This document shows positions 1 to 6,389 of a stretch of DNA of 7,259 nucleotides, one piece after another. The notes beneath the pieces are model-generated. The model was not told where the DNA came from. It saw nothing but the letters and a program-made list of their open reading frames with translations, and did not search any database. Made by a program: the position numbers and the translations under genes. Every line of letters starts with the position of its first letter. The stretch's first letter is position 1. This stretch comes from Candidatus Altimarinota bacterium (GTDB lineage: Bacteria; Patescibacteria; JAEDAM01; BD1-5; UBA2023), in the NCBI GenBank assembly GCA_018457335.1, contig JAGYHI010000040.1, positions 1-7,259 of the forward strand, given 5' to 3'.

Positions 1-187
1 GTTTGAGGGCACTGCTTTTATCGTCAAAATCTTCTGTGTATACCAGACTGACTGGGCGGCGGGCTCGTGTGTATTTTGCGCCACCTACGATTTCTCCATT
101 GTGCTTTTTTATGCGATTTTCAAGGTTATTTGTGATGCCGGTGTAGAGCGTGTCATCGGCACATTTTAGGATGTAGAGTTGATACAT
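1..187 (-). CDS. GIY-YIG domain protein (YhbQ/UPF0213-like), 3' end outside window
   Basis: The first 62 residues of a protein that runs off the left edge. It starts at ATG 185-187 (MYQLYILKCADDTLYTG). The LYIL...LYTG pair matches the two halves of the GIY-YIG motif. It is followed by the N-x-x-x-R-x-x-x-H segment (NLENRIKKHN) and a GAKYTRARRP stretch, which are characteristic of the small stand-alone YhbQ/UPF0213 family of about 80-100 aa. Members are predicted single-domain nucleases, possibly acting on branched or damaged DNA; the physiological substrate is unknown. It begins 11 bases after the stop of the HAD-like gene on the same strand, so the two are probably co-transcribed. No UGA occurs in the visible part. 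No Shine-Dalgarno motif precedes the ATG. The catalytic Glu expected further on lies outside the window. Confidence 0.85.
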   Translation of the reverse strand, partial: MYQLYILKCADDTLYTGITNNLENRIKKHNGEIVGGAKYTRARRPVSLVYTEDFDDKSSALK

Positions 188-198
188 AATGAAGAAAA

Positions 199-1163
199 TT
201 ATACGACGGCGATGCGGATTTTCCAGACATCATATGATCCTTGTTTTTCTTGGATTTTTTCACAATAAATTTTTTCGTTTGCATTAGCTATGGCTCTGTC
301 GATATTTTTCATAAACTTTTCTTCTCCGGTATAGTAGAGTCGTATTTTATAGTTTGCAGGGATTTTTCCTTTTTCAAATTTTTTAGCCAGAAAGTTGATC
401 ATTTCAATAATATTTTCAGCATCATCATCACTAAAACCGATAGCGTACGGCAACTTTTTTGCTCATTTTTTGGTCCAATCTGTGTGATGCGAAAGGATGA
501 AAGGGAGGATTTTTTTATATATTTTTCGAGCATGATGGCTTTTTTTGTTTCGATTTTCTCATTATTGTTGACATTTTGCATTTTCATATCGTGGCGATTT
601 GAGACGAGAATATACGACAAAACAAATTGAAAATAATAATCCAAAACTTCTCGTTTTTTCTTGTTCTCAAGATTGAAATTATTTCTGATATTTTGCATTT
701 GCTGTGTTTTTTCTTCTTCAGAGAGCATTTTTTCATTGATAAGTCTGATGACTCGCTCAAAATTTCCGGTTTCGTGTCCTCTGGCAGTCAAGATTGCGGC
801 TGGTCGTCACGGTATCAAAAATTCATTTTTAAAATATTCCATACTGGGTGAGAGTTCTCATTTTTCTATCGCATGGAGCGTGTCATTGAGAAGGATATCT
901 GGGCCAGCATGATTAGTGTTATACACTGAAAAATCACGCAAATTTTCAAAGTGCGAATCGAAGTATTTTGGAAAGTCATATGTATCAGTGTTTTCGTATT
1001 TTTGGCGATTATTTTCATATTCTACCATGCCTACATATTCGTACTCCTCATTTTGTTTATTCCAAAATTTTAGTTTTGAATTTGGGTGTAAAATATTTCC
1101 ATCAAAGTCAAAAATTCCCACAGAAATTCGCCCTTTCGCATTAAAAAATGTTGAATGATTCAT
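199..1163 (-). CDS. HAD-superfamily hydrolase-like protein, UGA-recoded, with a -1 frameshift
   Basis: A phosphatase-like HAD protein of about 321 aa once two oddities are allowed. First, two in-frame TGA codons (858-860 and 807-809, residues 102 and 119) must be read as Gly; they link the N-terminal part to the middle part. Second, the middle part (frame of 1163) must shift by -1 near 455-471 into the frame that ends at TAA 199-201. Motif I is GIFDFDGN (Asp19 and Asp21, the expected nucleophile and acid/base). ILTARG around residues 124-129 fits motif II (Thr126). GFSDDDAENI, after the shift at 421-429 for the Asp triplet, fits the acidic motif IV. Because motif IV lies beyond the shift, both frames are needed for a complete active site. 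The shift region has two A6 runs on the coding strand. It could be a homopolymer sequencing error, a real lesion or programmed slippage. The substrate is unknown. It heads a likely two-gene unit with the GIY-YIG gene. Confidence 0.75.
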
Positions 1164-1188
1164 ATTGGAAAAATATATAATTATTTAT

Positions 1189-1216
1189 AAGATAGTGTGA
1201 TATTGTTTTTTTGCAA
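1189..1216 (-). promoter_or_regulatory. possible promoter of the HAD/GIY-YIG unit
   Basis: On the minus strand TTGCAA (1211-1216) is followed after 16 bases by TATCTT (1189-1194), giving a short leader to the ATG at 1163. The -10 match is only moderate, and the surrounding AT-richness makes chance matches likely. The position between the upstream gene's terminator and this start supports a promoter somewhere here. Confidence 0.35.
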
Positions 1217-1227
1217 GATTTTTTTCA

Positions 1228-1261
1228 AAAAACACTCTATTGATTTCGATAGAGTGTTTTT
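1228..1261 (-). terminator. rho-independent terminator of the NTR/Kazal gene
   Basis: A perfect 13-bp stem (1228-1240 with 1249-1261, core ACACTCTAT / ATAGAGTGT) with an 8-base loop. Because the stem ends in A5/T5, the T tract is present on the minus strand at the 3' side. It lies 14 bases beyond the TAA of the NTR/Kazal gene and separates it from the HAD gene. Confidence 0.8.
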
Positions 1262-1275
1262 CTTTGGCAGTTTTC

Positions 1276-2550
1276 TTATTTTTGTATTGCTTCAAGACTT
1301 GCTTTTATATAAGAAAGTATATTAATAAGTGTTTCTTGATTTTGATTTGACCCATTGAGATTCACTTTATTTCGTATATGAGTAAGGCGTTTCCCAAGAT
1401 TTTCAATGACGATTTTATGAAACTCTCCTCGAAGACTCTCTGATATTTTTTCAAGTCGCTCCTTGTATTTTTTGATAAAGTCTTTCGCAAGTTTGAGATT
1501 TTTTGTTGAAAGCATTTTTTCTAAATCTTCAATTTTTTCTTCTTGATCGAGACATTTCCATTCTGGAGCAAAGTCTTCTGGATATCACATAAGAGTTGTC
1601 GCTTCTAGATTTTTACCAAAAAATGTATTCACTCCGTCGGTTGCAGTTTTACAATTTGGATTTGCTTTGAGGAGTTCTTCTTTGGTTTTGTAACTTTTAC
1701 ATTCACCTTTGTGAATAACTTTTACTTTTGAAGCGTCTGCACTACAGGTATTTCCATAGGTTCGTCCGTCGGATCCACAAACAGGTTCATAATTGGCAGG
1801 ACAAGCTTTTGGTTCTTCTCGTTCCGAACAAGTATATTCGTACTCAAAATCCGGTCCACAAGCTCTGAGAGTTGAGACAACATTTCCTCCATTAAATGAA
1901 AATCCATTACAACCATCAGTCCAAGAGAGGCATTGTCCAGGCTTTGCATTCATCATCTCTTTTTCAGTTTTGTAGGCTTTTTCTTTTTTATCAAGACATT
2001 TCCATACTGGAATAAAATTGTCAGGAGTTCACATGAGTGTAGTTGCTTCTAGATCTTTTCCAAAATGTGTATTGACGCCATCAGTTGCTGTTGTACAATT
2101 TGGTTCTGCTTTTAAGAGTTCTTCTTTGGTTTTGTAGGTCTTTGAGGCGTTTGTATCGAGTCAAAATGCTTGTAAATCTTTCTGAGCATTTTCAAGTTTT
2201 GCAGTTCGTGAGCAGAGTGATACGGTTTCATTTGTGTCTTCTTTATATTTATTTGTGTAGACAATATAATCTTCTCCGTCTACAAAATTAAATCCACAGG
2301 CAGCAGAATTAGAAGCGGTTTTTATTGTTTTAAAATCAGTTACTTCTCATTTAATCGTATCTTTTACTGCAAAAATTACTTCATTTTTTCCGTTGACTGT
2401 ATCTACGATTTTTACTTTCCCAGTGAAGACGCTTGCAGATTTATTCATTTCTTCTTCTGGGGCTGCAGGTTGCATACAACTACAGGCAAAACTGGTTTGA
2501 GTGCTCAAAGTGAGTGCTAAAATACCAATTGGCAAAAGGATTTTTTTCAT
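1276..2550 (-). CDS. secreted multi-domain protein: TIMP/NTR-like domain, Cys repeats and Kazal-type inhibitor domain
   Basis: A 424-aa protein, intact only if four TGA codons (residues 68, 130, 174, 322) are Gly; it ends at TAA 1276-1278. Residues 1-22 form a signal peptide ending Ser-Phe-Ala, so the mature protein begins Cys23-Ser-Cys25. This is the hallmark N-terminus of TIMP-type NTR domains, followed by VFTGKVKIV, a second Cys pair and an ITxAVKD-like strand pattern up to about residue 125. Three related segments with YKT-(E/K)-rich starts follow: 139-191, 193-243 and 287-339. A Kazal domain at about 250-284 shows PVCGSDGRTYGNTC with Cys250, 258, 269 and 284; the C1-C5 pair of six-cysteine Kazals is absent, as is common in bacterial versions. 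By Kazal geometry the P1 residue would be Ala252. Residues 340-424 are charged and helical. The likely role is inhibition of extracellular proteases; targets are unknown and the NTR assignment is by pattern only. Confidence 0.85.
1534..1692 (-). repeat. Cys-repeat copy R3 within the NTR/Kazal gene
   Basis: Codes residues 287-339 (YKTKEELLKANPNC ... ATTLMGYP ... WKCLDQEEK). It is nearly identical in protein and closely similar in DNA to the copy at 1978-2136. Its two cysteines (300 and 333) probably pair. The copy lies directly after the Kazal domain. Confidence 0.85.
1978..2136 (-). repeat. Cys-repeat copy R1 within the NTR/Kazal gene
   Basis: Codes residues 139-191 (YKTKEELLKAEPNC ... ATTLMGTP ... 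WKCLDKKEK), with Cys152 and Cys185. Each copy carries its in-frame TGA (Gly174 and Gly322) at the same position, so the recoded codon was either present before duplication or conserved after it. A diverged third copy (residues 193-243, YKTEKEMMNAKPGQC ... YTC) follows immediately. Confidence 0.85.
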
Positions 2551-2597
2551 AAAATGAAAATAAAAAATAAATTTTTGTATTGATTGATACGCTGGAT

Positions 2598-2625
2598 ATT
2601 ATATCATAATTTTTTAAAAATTCAA
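2598..2625 (-). promoter_or_regulatory. promoter of the NTR/Kazal gene
   Basis: On the minus strand TTGAAT (2620-2625) is followed after a 16-base spacer by a perfect TATAAT (2598-2603). It predicts a leader of about 40 bases before the ATG at 2550. This is a good sigma-70-type match in the divergent intergenic region. Confidence 0.6.
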
Positions 2626-2720
2626 GATTTTTTGTGTGAATTTTGCGTGATTTTTTATTTTTATTTTTTCCTTTTAATATCAATAAAAGTAAAGATTTTT
2701 TTAGGACAAATATTTTTTCT

Positions 2721-2748
2721 TTGAAAAAAGAACATTCTTTCATATAAT
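2721..2748 (+). promoter_or_regulatory. promoter of the DUF1287 gene
   Basis: TTGAAA (2721-2726), a 16-base spacer, then a perfect TATAAT (2743-2748). It predicts a start near 2755 and a leader of about 18 bases before ATG 2773. It is divergent from the promoter at 2598-2625, with about 95 bases between the two -35 boxes. Confidence 0.65.
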
Positions 2749-2772
2749 GAAGTAAAATTAAAAATAATTTCT

Positions 2773-3426
2773 ATGAAATATTTCTCGTTTTTCTTGATAT
2801 TTGTAAGTGTGGTATTTTGATTTCTGTATTTTCAAAAAGATTTCTCACTGCAAAATCCAAGATCTTCTCAAATCGAGAAGATTCAAATTGCTGATACTGC
2901 CACTCAAAAAGCAAAAGAATTTTTCTTGGCTGCTAAAAAACAAATTGGCGTCGTAAAAACCTATGATTTTTCAAATGGATATTATGGAAATGGAGGTTTT
3001 CCGCCTGATGATACAGGGGTTTGTACCGACGTGATTTGGCGAGCGTATCGTGATATTTGACAGGATTTCAAGGCTCAAATTATCGCTCATCACCAGAAAA
3101 ATCCGACGCTTTATTCCAATTTTTGAGACAATAATATTTCCTTTCGTCGCGTCAAAAATATTGATATTTTTTTGAAAAATACTCAAAAATCCCTCATGAC
3201 TCAAATGATTCCAAATAATGAGCAAAATCTCGAAACATGGCAAACTGGAGACATTGTCATCTTTGACCGACTGCCGAGCGGACTGATGCATATCGGGATT
3301 ATTTCAGATATTCGTCGAGCAGACGGTGTGCCGTATATGATTGATAATCACGGTTACGGTACAGATATTCGTATTACTCCTCTCGACTGGCAGAGTAAAA
3401 TTATCGGACACTATCGAGTTTTCTAG
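2773..3426 (+). CDS. membrane-anchored DUF1287-family protein, UGA-recoded
   Basis: A 217-aa protein from ATG 2773 to TAG 3424-3426, with three TGA codons read as Gly (residues 16, 96, 118). Residues 3-21 form one hydrophobic segment (VSVVFGFLYF), a signal anchor or uncleaved signal. Residues 46-217 match DUF1287: YYGNGGFPPDDTGVCTDV with Cys84, WRAYRDIGQD, the RRVKNID stretch, a WQTGDIVIFD strand, HIGIISD with His173, DNHGYG with His193 and the closing IIGHYRVF. Cys84 with His173 resembles the Cys-His arrangement of NlpC/P60-like hydrolases, so a peptidoglycan or other envelope amide substrate is plausible but unproven. Gly96 and Gly118 fall where relatives carry Gly (DxGxD; D-N region). It is likely exported and facing the envelope. 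No terminator is visible before the downstream cold-shock gene. Confidence 0.88.
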
Positions 3427-3499
3427 ACTTTTTTGAAAAAATATAATCCCTTATAGAAGGGGACAAAGTGGGAAGATGAAAATTTTCTCAAAAAAAGAT

Positions 3500-3545
3500 T
3501 TGCTTATTTGAAATATATTGACATAATAGAGATCCTATTTATTAA
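3500..3545 (+). promoter_or_regulatory. probable promoter region and leader of the cold-shock gene
   Basis: Two overlapping candidates: TTGACA (3518-3523), 16 bases, TATTAA (3540-3545); or TTGCTT (3500-3505), 16 bases, CATAAT (3522-3527). The first has the perfect -35 but would leave a leader of only a few bases; the second gives about 24. A small hairpin further up (CCCTT 3448-3452 with AAGGG 3457-3461) lies behind a TATAAT at 3442-3447, so a longer structured leader, as in many cold-shock mRNAs, is also possible. The sequence alone does not choose between them. Confidence 0.4.
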
Positions 3546-3557
3546 TTTTTTTAGAGT

Positions 3558-3752
3558 ATGAGTACAGGTACAGTTAAATTTTTTAACGACGAAAAAGGTT
3601 TCGGTTTTATTAAAGATGCAGATGGACAAGAGTATTTCGTTCACATTACAAATGTAGAAGGTGATGAAATCAAAGAAAATGATACTGTTGAATTTGAAGT
3701 CAAAGAGACAGATCGAGGACTCAGTGCAGTCAATGTAAGTCTTGCTGAATAA
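3558..3752 (+). CDS. csp: CspA-family cold-shock protein
   Basis: A complete 64-aa single cold-shock domain, a cytoplasmic RNA/ssDNA chaperone that melts mRNA structure. The start MSTGTVKFFNDEKGFGFI has RNP1 as KGFGFI (residues 13-18), and RNP2 is YFVHI (26-30). The usual KWFN is KFFN, and the usual FVHxS has Ile. The domain ends VNVSLAE with TAA. The length is normal for the family (65-70 aa). It is the only complete gene here without a UGA codon; its visible Gly codons are GGN, which could reflect high expression. No Shine-Dalgarno motif precedes the ATG. A strong terminator follows 23 bases after the stop. Confidence 0.95.
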   Translation: MSTGTVKFFNDEKGFGFIKDADGQEYFVHITNVEGDEIKENDTVEFEVKETDRGLSAVNVSLAE

Positions 3753-3775
3753 ACAAATTCAGAAAAACATCTTGT

Positions 3776-3804
3776 AAAAACCGCTCGAATTCGAGCGGTT
3801 TTTT
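3776..3804 (+). terminator. strong, probably bidirectional terminator after the cold-shock gene
   Basis: A perfect 12-bp stem (3776-3787 with 3792-3803, core CCGCTCG / CGAGCGG) with an AATT loop, then a T-rich tail. A5 on the left side gives a T tract on the minus strand too, so it may also stop transcripts arriving from the convergent recombinase gene at 3900. Confidence 0.9.
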
Positions 3805-3899
3805 ATTTTTGGTTTCTTTTAAAAATCACTATTTTACAAATCTACTAAGTATACTCAATATAGTATATTTATACTGGTGTAAGTATTTTTAAAAATCAT

Positions 3900-4919
3900 T
3901 TAAGAATTAAAGAATTTTTTGTGAGCCTCTCTGAGTTTTGGGTTCGTGATATGAGTGTAGACTTGCGTCGTCGTGATAGATGCATGTCCGAGAAGTTCTT
4001 GGATGATTCTGATGTCAGCGCCATTTGAGAGCAGGGTAGTGGCGAAACTATGACGAAGCGTGTGAGCGTGGATATTTTTGATGATCCCCGCCTTGAGTCC
4101 GTAGGATTTTATCATATTGGTGATAAAGAAGCGCGAAAGTCGGAGTTTATCATTGGTATTGTCGATGTTTTCCATTTTGAGATTGTGTCGGATGAAGAGG
4201 GGAGCGAATTCATCTTCTCGGTCTTGAAGATAGTGTTCGATGGCGTATCGAGCCTCACTTGTGAGGTAGACGACTCGGAGTTTTCCTCATTTTCCGCGCA
4301 CTCAAAACTCCATAGTTTCGAGATTGATATCATCGCGGTCGAGTTTTGTAAGTTCTGAGATTCGCAGTCCAGTTGCATAGATACACGCACAAATTGCAAA
4401 ATCCCGCTTACCGATCAAAGTATCACGCGGAATAATCTCAAAAAATCGCTTGATTTCTTCGAGTGTTAAAAAAGTCACTTCGCGGTCGGGTGCTTTCATA
4501 AGGTCAAGGCTGGTCGGATCGACACACTCAATTTGCTCTTTTTTTAGATATTTCAGCCAACTTCGCATCGTGACGATATGAGCATTGACGGTCTTTATCG
4601 AGCGTCCGCTGTCTGAGAGTGAGAGTCGCCACTCATCAAAATCCTCTTTTTTGATTTCTTCGATTCTTGGGGTCGAAAATTGCTTTGATATCAGGAGGAG
4701 GGGAGAGTGCCACGGTTTTTTCTGGTCCTGGATTTCAGGTGGGAGAAAATCTTTATAGTTGTATTTTTCGAGTTCTTTACGAGTCGGCTCATCGACAATC
4801 CACAAAATAAACCGCCAAATATGAAAAGCATACTGTTCTTGCGTTTTACGACTGCGACCCTTGTGGAGCCGGAGATAGATGAGAAATTGTGAAAAAGCGA
4901 TGTAGAGTGACATTTGCAT
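3900..4919 (-). CDS. Xer-family tyrosine recombinase (XerC/XerD/XerH-like), UGA-recoded
   Basis: A 339-aa recombinase from ATG 4919 (ATG 4913 is a possible alternative) to TAA 3900-3902. Two TGA codons (residues 206 and 211) are read as Gly; the second lies in the conserved beta-hairpin RGKGGKLR that carries the catalytic Lys. The N-terminal SAM-like DNA-binding domain spans about 1-150 ([31 protein letters not shown]). Catalytic residues are complete: Arg186 (ATGLRISEL), Lys210/213, His286 and Arg289 (HTLRHSFAT), His312 (LGHASITTT) and the Tyr321 nucleophile (QVYTH). At 339 aa it is longer than XerC/XerD (about 300) and nearer to single-recombinase types XerS/XerH. It is expected to cut and rejoin DNA at a dif-type site; a matching palindrome lies 225 bases upstream. 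A role in integrating mobile DNA cannot be excluded, but no other mobile-element gene is visible. Confidence 0.95.
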
Positions 4920-5144
4920 GATTGATTTAAAAAATCGATTTTTATTTCAAAGAGAGAATTAGGAGGGAAGAGGGTATTTCAGTTTACTGTTTAGGCTCTA
5001 TTTATTTTGAGAAGCCATTATTTGCAAAAAATAAATCAAAGTATTTTATTTTCCAGTAAAGAAAATTATTTTTTGAGCAAATTTTAGGGAAGTGAGTTTG
5101 ACTTTTTTCTGATTTCTATGTCTTCTTATAAGAATATAGATAAT

Positions 5145-5172
5145 ACTTCACATAATATAACTTATGTGAAGT
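5145..5172 (+). other. dif-like Xer recombination site
   Basis: The 28 bases divide as ACTTCACATAA, spacer TATAAC, TTATGTGAAGT: two perfectly inverted 11-bp arms around a 6-bp spacer, the exact 11-6-11 layout of bacterial dif sites. CATAA at the inner left and TTATGT at the inner right match the E. coli dif inner arms, recalled from memory. The inversion extends perfectly to 16 bp per arm (5140-5155 and 5162-5177). It lies 225 bases upstream of the recombinase start. There is no T tract, which argues against a terminator. Confidence 0.65.
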
Positions 5173-5566
5173 ATTATAGTGAAAAGTATGAAAATGCAAA
5201 CTTTTGTATGAAAAATATGACTTTTTTCCTTGACTTTTTATATTTTTATTTGGTTTTTGTGAAAATGTTTTTTTATTTTTGTTTGCTTTGTAATTTTATT
5301 TTGTTTTTACTTTCATTATTCTTCTTATCCTATGTATAAAAAATAGGAAATAAATTTTGTAATACTACAATTTTTCTCTGAAAAAACAGGCCCTTGTTTC
5401 ATTTTTTGCGACTCATAATACCTAGAAAGTCTTTTCTCGCGTATTTTTATAAACCTGATAGGTATCTTATTTCTATAGGTATATTAGATTTTCTTAGCAA
5501 ATTTGCAAATAACAATATTCACTTATATATTGATTTCACATAAATATTCATTTTTTTAATTTAGTT

Positions 5567-5589
5567 ATTATGAGAATTATTCTCATAAT
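5567..5589. promoter_or_regulatory. Fur-family-type operator palindrome
   Basis: A perfect 23-bp palindrome with one central base. Its core, TGAGAAT, T, ATTCTCA (5571-5585), has the 7-1-7 arrangement and sequence type of Fur boxes. No gene starts close by on either strand: the recombinase start is about 650 bases away and the pilin terminator lies in between on the other side. The regulated transcript is unidentified. Confidence 0.45.
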
Positions 5590-5689
5590 CATCTTTAATG
5601 ATGAATTAGTAATATTTTTCTAAAACATTTGTTCCTAGTTTCAATAAAAATATTGACAAATCTTAAAAAATATCAAAAAATATACAAAA

Positions 5690-5717
5690 AAGCGGAAAAA
5701 TCACTAGTTTTCCGCTT
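5690..5717 (-). terminator. rho-independent terminator of the pilin gene
   Basis: A perfect 10-bp stem (AAGCGGAAAA 5690-5699 with TTTTCCGCTT 5708-5717) and an 8-base loop. On the minus strand it is followed by T6 and further T runs. It lies 25 bases past the pilin TAA. Confidence 0.85.
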
Positions 5718-5742
5718 AGGTAAGGTAAAAAATCAAGATTTT

Positions 5743-6366
5743 TTATGGTTTTTGAGGTTTTATCGGCTTTCGATATGTCGTGATGATTCCAGAGACTTTA
5801 TCACCGACAATATACCTTTTAAAAACTTCGTATTCGACTGTAATCATAAAACTCCTTAAATCTTCCTCTACTTTATTCCCTGTTATAAGCATATCTCCAT
5901 TGATTCAAAAATTTAGTGTGAGTTTTTTGTTTTCTTGCCAATTGTGTCAACCTGAAAGTTTATCATCAGTTGTAATTCGTCCACTTGATGTTTCGATTTT
6001 TGCTATTTTATATCCTCGATTCCCTTCTAAAAATGGAGATTCTAGTTTTTTGCCATCTTTTTCTGCATCAGCTCATTGTGGTTTATATTTTGAAATAATG
6101 CTTCCACTGGAAATAATTACTGTTTGCTGTGTGTTTGGAATCATTTTTTTATCTGTCGTACCACTCCAGCTTCCGCGACCAATGACCATATCTTGTTTTG
6201 CACGCGTGATAGTATCTTCGACGAGTTCTGCGAATCGTATCGCTCGTTGTTGTTTAGTATTCTGAGAATTGACGAGACTCATCGCTGCAAGCACAAGAAT
6301 CCCAATAATTGCGATGACAATCATAAGCTCGACGAGTGTGAAGGCTCTGTAAGATTTTAAATGCAT
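5743..6366 (-). CDS. type IV pilin-like protein (prepilin N-terminal domain), UGA-recoded
   Basis: A 207-aa pilin-like protein from ATG 6364-6366 to TAA 5743-5745, with three TGA codons read as Gly (residues 98, 140, 154). The start MHLKSYRA then FTLVELMIVIAIIG is a class III prepilin leader. An 8-residue basic leader is cut before Phe9 by prepilin peptidase, Glu13 is the conserved mature Glu5, and residues 10-29 are the hydrophobic assembly helix. The residue before the cut is Ala instead of the usual Gly. The C-terminal globular part (LVNSQNTKQQRAIRFAE, SGGHNWQENKK, ITVEYEVFKRY) is beta-rich by appearance, lacks a disulfide pair, and resembles a minor pilin or pseudopilin more than a known major pilin. 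The gene stands alone between its own promoter and terminator, so the assembly ATPase, platform protein and peptidase must be encoded elsewhere. It likely functions in surface attachment or DNA uptake. Confidence 0.88.
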
Positions 6367-6389
6367 ATTTTTATAAAAATTATGGCTCT

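Larger units (their letters stand above)
4920..5742. other. long AT-rich intergenic region between recombinase and pilin genes
   Basis: No convincing gene was found here, even with UGA as sense: TAA/TAG are dense on both strands. The region holds the dif-like palindrome at 5145-5172, a T-rich stretch at about 5220-5330, several AGGTAT motifs (5418-5482), the Fur-type palindrome at 5567-5589 and the pilin terminator at 5690-5717. Two weak hairpins (5357-5370 with T5; 5384-5399 near a T run) are too short to call. The recombinase promoter should lie in the first 200 bases but no clear -35/-10 pair stands out. Confidence 0.6.

Noticed and set aside
241..630. Plus-strand open frame opposite the HAD-like gene
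   Set aside because: Low-complexity Phe/Ile/Ser composition that mirrors the A/T-rich minus-strand gene; no motif.
2971..3291. Minus-strand open frame inside the DUF1287 gene
   Set aside because: Antisense shadow; the plus-strand frame carries the conserved Cys and His motifs.
3476..3526. A 16-codon mini-ORF in the cold-shock leader (MKIFSKK...)
   Set aside because: Too short to support, overlaps the candidate promoters, and its GGGAAG sits directly against the ATG rather than at ribosome-binding distance.
4112..4399. Overlapping open frame within the recombinase gene on the same strand
   Set aside because: It is out of frame with the catalytic motifs; reading TGA as Gly gives one continuous recombinase through this stretch.
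5118..5339. Possible 73-aa plus-strand membrane protein
   Set aside because: The hydrophobicity comes from a T-rich stretch, it reads straight through the dif-like palindrome, has no promoter or ribosome-binding signal and matches no family I recognise.
5357..5407. Two small hairpins near T runs as possible terminators
   Set aside because: Stems of only 5-6 bp, mostly A/T, with no gene ending just before them; within chance for this composition.
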